Source: Agrostemma githago (taxonomy: Eukaryota > Streptophyta > Magnoliopsida > Caryophyllales > Caryophyllaceae). From it: a stretch of DNA of 64,000 nt. Below the pieces are notes generated by a model. It was not told the DNA's origin, made no database searches, and worked only from the letters and a program-made list of their open reading frames with translations. Location of the stretch: assembly GCA_958450325.1 (NCBI GenBank), contig OY288239.1, forward strand, positions 57,183,049 through 57,247,048. The letters are read 5' to 3'. This document shows positions 58,873 through 64,000 of the stretch, in pieces (within the stretch, counting starts at the first letter, position 1; every line of letters begins with the position of its first letter). A program made the translations under genes and the position numbers.

Positions 58873-59757
58873 CCCAGCTGGGTGGCGCGGGTCCATTGCT
58901 TTGGGCCACGACTTGGGTTTTTGATGTTGTGAGTGGCTGTTTCGTATGTCTCGGAAACGACTTTGACCAGGGTTGACCCAATCATAAAAAGGTCGGTTTT
59001 ATTTCCGGTGTCGGTTTTGGCCCAAATTAGTCTTGTTTGACTCGGAACGGTCCGCTGGGTCTGGATTTGAGGTTATTTTTGTGAGATTTGTACTCCGTAA
59101 GTGCATTAGCCAACAACTAATGGATTTGAGCCCATATCCGAGCGCGTAGAAACACGTTAGCGTCCGATCATCATCGGGTGCTTTTTGGGAAACTACCATA
59201 GACACCTGGCAGTCAAAATGCGGGTGTCTACAGAGCCCCCACTCTGACTGAGGCTTGGACAAGGCGAGAGTCAGAGTAGCCACCAGGCCAATCGAGGATT
59301 GCAACCTGGCGGACTTTCGGTCGAGTCGTTTATAGTCCATTAGACTCGCGTGAAGGGTTCGCCAGCCATAAGCTAGAAGTCATACTTGAGCTGATGATGA
59401 TAACTCCGTGGGGAATTGGACTTGTCGCATAAGTCCTGGGTGCGCCTGTATGTAGGCCCATCCTGTGAAATGCCACCGTTGGCTTCCGCTGGGGAGGTAT
59501 AGTGGGTTGCACGTCCCTGTTTGAGTCGTACCTGTATAAGTCACATAAAATGCATGCAACACGTAGGTAGTAAAATGACTCGCGCTGGGGAAAATGATTT
59601 TTGAAATTTTTGAAATTTGTTTGAAATTTTGACTCCTAAAGAAATTAGGAAAGTTCGGGATGAATATCTCCGTGCTAGTATCGAGACTAGGCTTGTGGCT
59701 TGATTCCGATTAGGATTAGGAAACTCTTGTGATATGGAAAGAGGGCTATAGAATTAA

Positions 59758-59768
59758 TCCTATAAATA
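59758..59768 (+). promoter_or_regulatory. TATA box of the antisense PMD gene
   Basis: CCTATAAATACCCC lies about 95 bp before the ATG at 59861, on the strand opposite to pol. The 14 bases are identical to the TATA context of the gag-only element LTR (17353-17366). Confidence 0.6.
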
Positions 59769-59860
59769 CCCCTTTGATGCTCTTGATTTTCTCACAAATT
59801 CATCACAATTCACTCCCTTTATTAAAAAGAAAACTCTTCATCCTTCTCAAGAAACCAGTC

Positions 59861-61659
59861 ATGGGAATTGATAAATTAACTGTGATGCTGCAAGAATGGT
59901 CCCGACGCTTCAGGGACACAGATAGAGTGGCCCTTAACCAGACGGGCATAACTCAGCTGTATCCGTTCCGTCAGATGGTGGTTGATCGTTACTTCTTGGA
60001 TGCATACTTGGCTTACTGGGATGACATATACCATGTCTTTGCCTTTCCTCGGGGCGAATTTTGCCCTTTACCTGAGGAGATTGCAGCCATAAGAGGATGG
60101 AACCCGATACTTCGTCCAGCCGTCCCGTACTCGATCTATGACCCAAGGAGGAAGCTGAGAGAATTTTTGGGGCTCTCCCACAACGAGGTATCCCGCATGA
60201 TGGAAGGTGATAATATTTCTCTGATCGACTTGGCTGAGAAATTTATGAATTCTCTTGATGTTCGAGTCAGACCGGCTTACAGCCGTAGGGCCTTTTCTTT
60301 CTGCATGCTCCATGTATATGCTTTCGAGGGTCACATGGATTTGTTATCTTGCATGGGAAACACCCGTCTTCTGACCGTAGTAGATTTGATGGAGACTGAA
60401 CACAGCCCGACTTGGCTGATCACGGGCGAGATTATCCAAGGATTGGACAGCCGCAAGAGGGACTCATCAATTCGTCTTACCGGGAGCACCCGCTTGCTGC
60501 AAGTATGTTACTTTGCAATTTATTTTTCCTGATTTCTCGATTTTTCGGTTTTTTTGATTTTTTTTTTCGCGGGTGGTCTGCTGCAGTGGGCACTCGATCG
60601 AGTCACCTTGGCACTCGATCGAGTGCCCTCGTAAAAAGCCCCCTGTTTGTGTTCAGGGGTACCACTCGATCGAGTGTCCTAGGCACTCGACCGAGTGGCC
60701 TTAGGCGGATGCCTATTTCACCTCAGGAACTCATGTTTTTGTTTCCTTTTTGCAGATTTGGATTTATGAGAGGCTATCAGTGATAGATCCTCCCCTTGAT
60801 GCGAGCAACTATCGTCATAACCAAGTGATGACGAGGAGGCGGGCCATTGACTTTTCTCGTCAGATTACGCAAAAGTATTGGGACGAGGTTTTGTCTTTCC
60901 ATGGTGGTCCGTTAATTCGATGGGTAGTTCCGTGGTGACCCATCTACCTTTGGAGTGCCTTGGACCCGAGGGACAGAGCCCGCTATCAGGTGATCCTATC
61001 TTTCAGGCAGACGGTTCATCTCTACCCAGATCGCATACTAAGGCAGTATGGATGGACCCAGCGAATCCCTGAAGTTGAAGCAGTTGTGAGTGACCCTACC
61101 CAACTGACTGACGTAATGTGTGATACCTGGATGCAAAGATGGTACACACGGCATACTTGGCCCATTGTCAAATCTCGCCATTCGATCTGGGTTTCAGACT
61201 CTTACACGAAGTGGACCAAAGCAGGGGATGCTAAAGCCCGAGCTGCTCTGAAGGTTGATGAAGCTTTCGACCTGCTGCGAAGGGAGCAAGCTAAGGACAA
61301 CAGGGGCTTTTTTGACGAAGGAGACACTCCTGCTACCCTAGTCCGTCTCATGTCAGGGCAGAAGAAGAAGACCAAGACCAACAGGGGCTTGGGGGAAGTT
61401 GAGCCCCCAGACTGACTTGGGAAGGAGACTAGGCCCAAAACTACCCGTGCAGGACCGACTTGGCCCACGGGATAGATTACCCGAGCACGTGCGGGCTCGC
61501 ATTGGACCGAAGACTGTGGTAGAAGACCCGTCGTCGAAGAAACGGGCTCGTGCTAAGGAGGTTCCACTTGTGATTCGGGAACGCTCACCACCACCCCGCA
61601 GACCTCAGGCTCCACGCGACCCGAAGGACAAGGGGAAGGGGAAAATGCCCGGATATTAG
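59861..61659 (+). pseudogene. Antisense PMD (plant mobile domain) gene inside the Tat element
   Basis: Exon 1 is 59861-60502 (MGIDKLTVMLQEWSRRFRDT) and exon 2 starts at 60756 after a GT-AG intron in phase 0. The join reads RLLQ|IWIYERLSV, the conserved LLQxWIYE of plant mobile domains. Then FRQTVHLYPDRILRQYGWTQ, a Trp-rich segment and a basic C-terminus (SSKKRARAKEVP, PPPRRPQAPRDPKDKGKGKM). Two lesions: an in-frame TGA at 60936-60938 (VVPW*PIYLW, probably a former Trp) and a frame change near 61400-61408 at a CCCCC run. It has its own TATA box and an AATAAA at about 61768. Extra antisense ORFs between pol and the 3' LTR are known in Tat-lineage elements, some with this domain. Their role is not settled. 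Confidence 0.8.
60503..60755 (+). other. Intron of the antisense PMD gene, containing four TCGA palindromes
   Basis: GT-AG intron of 253 bp with CACTCGATCGAGT-type dyads at about 60592, 60613, 60663 and 60686. These are the same motif that clusters upstream of the TATA boxes in the LTRs of this family. Confidence 0.75.
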
Positions 61660-62053
61660 TCTCCATTGTTATTATTTGAATATTATTATTATTTTTGGGG
61701 TGTGATTTTTGTGTATGTGCCGTTTTTTTTTTTTTTTTTTTTTGTAATTCTCGAGTTTTATCGGTTTAATAAAGGCGTATTAAAGAATACCGTTCCCGTC
61801 TTTTTGTTTATTGCAATGGTTGTACCCTTTTGAGGGGTTGCCTACGTATCCACGATTAGCGGAATCAAACCAAACGTAGTTCAAAATTTGATTTGATTGA
61901 TTTTTTGCAATTTTCGAAATACATCAAGATTATTAATTCGAGATGTGCGACAATAGAATAATTAATTCTAGCTTATTGAATTGTCTATAATTTTTGAAAA
62001 TCTATAAAAAGTCAAATTTTTATAAATTTTTGCAAATGACATTGAGATGGGGT
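61660..62053. other. Gap between antisense gene and pol
   Basis: Contains a 20-odd-base T run near 61720-61743 and AATAAAGG at about 61768, suited to polyadenylation of the plus-strand gene. Otherwise AT-rich and non-coding. Confidence 0.5.
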
Positions 62054-64000
62054 TTAGGGGTAGTAGCGCTTCAGCTGGTCCAAGTTGGTTGGGTTGACAA
62101 ATTCGTTCCCGTCCAAGTCTGTCAGCATCACCGCTCCTCCTGATAGGACCTTCTTGACTGAGTACGGCCCAGCCCAATTGGGTTTGAATTTACCCCTTGG
62201 GTCAACCGGTAGCAAGGCACGGACCGATTTTAGGACCAAATCCCCTTCTTTGATGTTTCTGGGCTTAACCCTTTTGTTGAAAGCCCGTTGGATACTTTTT
62301 TGATATACTTGAATATTGTTGAGGGCCCATGATCGCCGTTCGTCTAAAAGGACTAGCGAGTCGTATCGGGCTTGGACCCAATCTGCTTCAGGTACTTGGC
62401 TTTCAAGTAAAATCCTGAGGGATGGCACTTCTAGCTCGACCGGTTGGACTGCTTCCATTCCATATGTAAAATAATACGGAGTTGCCCCGGTTGCGGTGCG
62501 GATCGAGGTTCGATATCCCCATAAGGCAAAGAGTATTTTGTCGGGCCAGTCCTGGTAATTCTCGACCATCTTTTTAAGTATGGTGACAATTTTTTTATTG
62601 GCCGCTTCTACCGCTCCATTTGTTTGAGGTCGGTAAGGCGAAGATGTATGCCTTTGAATTTTATATTTTGCCAGCAATGCGGCAGTTTCAGCTTGAAAGT
62701 GGGTTCCGTGATCACTGATGAACTCGTGAGGGATCCCATATCGGCATATTATTTTATTCTGGATAAACTTGGCCACGTGCTTGGCGTTCAAGACGCGGTA
62801 TGACTCAGCTTCGACCCATTTGGTGAAGTAGTCGATGGCCACCAAAATGAAGCAACGACCTCCCGTCCCGGAAGGATGCACCTTCCCAATTATGTCTATA
62901 CCCCATGTTGAAAATGGCCATGGTGATGTCATGGTATATAAGAGGGAAGATGGCATATGTTGTACATTGGCAAAGATCTGACAATTATGGCAGTGTTTGA
63001 CATACAACTGACAGTCTGTTTCCATGGCGTTCCAGTAATACCCGAGCCTCATGATTTTTCGGGCTAGCATATGGGCGTTCATATGCGGACCGTTTTCACC
63101 ATCGTGTACTTCGGCCATAACCTTTTCGGCCTGTATTTTGTCGATGCATAGGAGAAGAGCCCCCTGTGTCGTCTTTTTGTACAATTGCCCGTCGTCCGTG
63201 CGAACAAATTGGGTTGCCAATCTCCGCAGGACTTTCTTGGCCCGGTTTTCAGTTCCCGGGGGATACTCTCCCGTTGCCAAGTAGGTTAGGACCGACTGAT
63301 ACCAAGGTTCTGGGTCGGCTAGCTCGATGTCTTGGATGGCGTGTACTTACGCCGGCTTGGACCGTCTTTCGACACAGATCGGCATGCTGGTCAGGTGATC
63401 CGGGATGTTCAGTAGAGATGCTAATTTGGAAAGTGCATCTGCGAATTGATTTTCTTCCCGGGGCAGATAAATGCACTCTACCTTTTGGAATTGTTTCTCT
63501 AGAACCCTTACCCGTGCTTGGTAAGCCACGAGATTGGCGTTATTGGTCACATCAAAGTCCAATTTGATGGACAAGGGAGTGTGTTCCCCTTGTGGTGAGA
63601 TCAGCAGAATCCCGACCCCGAATCCTCGAAAGTTGGATGCTCCATCAAAATACAAATCCCATGTCTCGGTATCGGTATGGAATATGTCTTCATCAGGAAA
63701 GGCCCAGGTGTCGGTGTGGTCCTCTTCGGATATCGGGCTATCGGCGAGGAACTCGATTACTAGCCGGCCTTTGATGGCTTTTAATGGTACAAACTTGAGG
63801 TCAAACTCAGCTAACATTAAAGTCCATCTGGACATCCTGCCATTGAGGATGGGCTTCTCGAACAGATACTTGATAAGGTCCATTTTGGACAGAACATGTA
63901 CCTCGTGGCGCAGCATGTAGTGTCGGAGCTTTTTAGTGGCCCAAACCAGTGTTAGACATGTTTTCTCGAGCATCGTATACTTGCATTCATATTCGAGGAA
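62054..64000 (-). pseudogene. Tat-lineage pol: RT end, two RNase H regions and integrase, one stop codon
   Basis: Coding runs from the right edge in one frame. The RT-associated RNase H end reads LEKTCLTLVWATKKLRHYML and SRWTLMLAEFDLKFVPLKAI. The second, archaeal-type RNase H starts WDLYFDGASNFRGFGVGILL. Having two RNase H regions is a mark of the Tat lineage. A TAA at 63347-63349 interrupts (RSKPA*VHAIQDIEL). The frame then continues unbroken for more than 400 codons. The integrase has an HHCC finger (HMLARKIMRLGYYWNAMETD then CQLYVKHCHNCQ) and D,D,E catalytic residues (WGIDIIGK, ISDHGTHFQ, NGAVEAANKK). A C-terminal NWAGPYSVKKVLSGGAVMLT region follows, with no chromodomain seen. One substitution away from an open frame. 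Upstream pol is outside the window. Confidence 0.88.

Larger units (their letters stand above)
56712..59232 (-). repeat. 3' LTR of the Tat element
   Basis: On the minus strand it begins TGTAGACACCCGCATTTTGA and ends GGACCTATGTCATGTCCACA. A TATA box (CCTATATAAACACC) is at about 58728-58741. A TCGA-palindrome cluster sits directly upstream at 58766-58872 and a second cluster downstream at 57490-57650. Same plan as the LTRs at 16825 and 25471, but clearly diverged in sequence and 150 bp shorter. Confidence 0.9.
56712..64000 (-). mobile_element. Tat-lineage Ty3/gypsy retrotransposon, 3' half
   Basis: Minus-strand element whose 3' LTR is 56712-59232, followed inwards by the PPT, an antisense PMD gene (+) and the pol gene (-), then cut by the window edge. 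LTR tips (TGTAGACACCCGC and CATGTCCACA) and about 150 bp next to the PPT match the gag-only element at 16825-28140. Its left flank is CTACG. The other flank is outside, so the duplication cannot be checked. Confidence 0.88.

Overview
This is nuclear DNA of a flowering plant, almost certainly a eudicot. The evidence is GT-AG introned genes, plant-specific transposon families (FAR1-type and OTU-type MULEs, Ty3/gypsy Tat and Athila lineages, Ty1/copia, Helitron, Stowaway-like MITEs) and a strictosidine-synthase-like gene. A Caryophyllales source is a guess from transposon flavour and not demonstrated. Only one ordinary host gene is visible. No tRNA or rRNA gene and no CRISPR array was recognised.

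Layout. 1-6003: 3' part of a MULE transposase with a C-terminal OTU protease domain (+, broken), convergent with a plant-mobile-domain (PMD) gene (-, one frameshift). A 33-bp minisatellite, a Stowaway-like MITE and a CACTA-like terminus follow. 6005-10318: MITEs and a 2.7-kb TIR element, which is a MULE deletion derivative keeping a PB1-like N-terminus and a GRF zinc-finger gene. 10679-14183: a four-exon strictosidine-synthase-like gene that reassembles in frame to 397 codons. 14555-16053: a decayed copia 3' end.

16054-64000 is a stack of nested transposons. LTR element A (-) is split by a complete, young, gag-only LTR element (16825-28140, TSD GAAAG) and by an Athila-like element B (-) beginning at 29647. 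B's 3' LTR is split by a long element C with chromovirus-type LTR ends (31273-49896, TSD ACCGG). C contains a Helitron ending at 49585. The Helitron is in turn interrupted by an 11.3-kb MULE (35011-46345) and by a 672-bp solo LTR (48149-48820, TSD AGACT). B's 5' LTR is cut at 56712 by a Tat-lineage element (-) that runs off the window and carries pol plus an antisense PMD gene.

The most unusual content is the 11.3-kb MULE. It carries an uninterrupted 817-codon FAR1-like transposase facing a ~1,250-codon gene with two tandem Ulp1 (C48) protease domains. The second domain has lost its catalytic His and Cys. All its non-coding DNA is strewn with a degenerate 22-bp repeat (GTAACAC-N15) in one fixed orientation. 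The Helitron around it carries many copies of a unit resembling the plant U-snRNA promoter (TCCCACATCG plus a TATA box). The gag-only element and the Tat element share LTR ends, the sequence next to the PPT and TCGA-centred palindromes upstream of their TATA boxes, so they look like a non-autonomous/autonomous pair.
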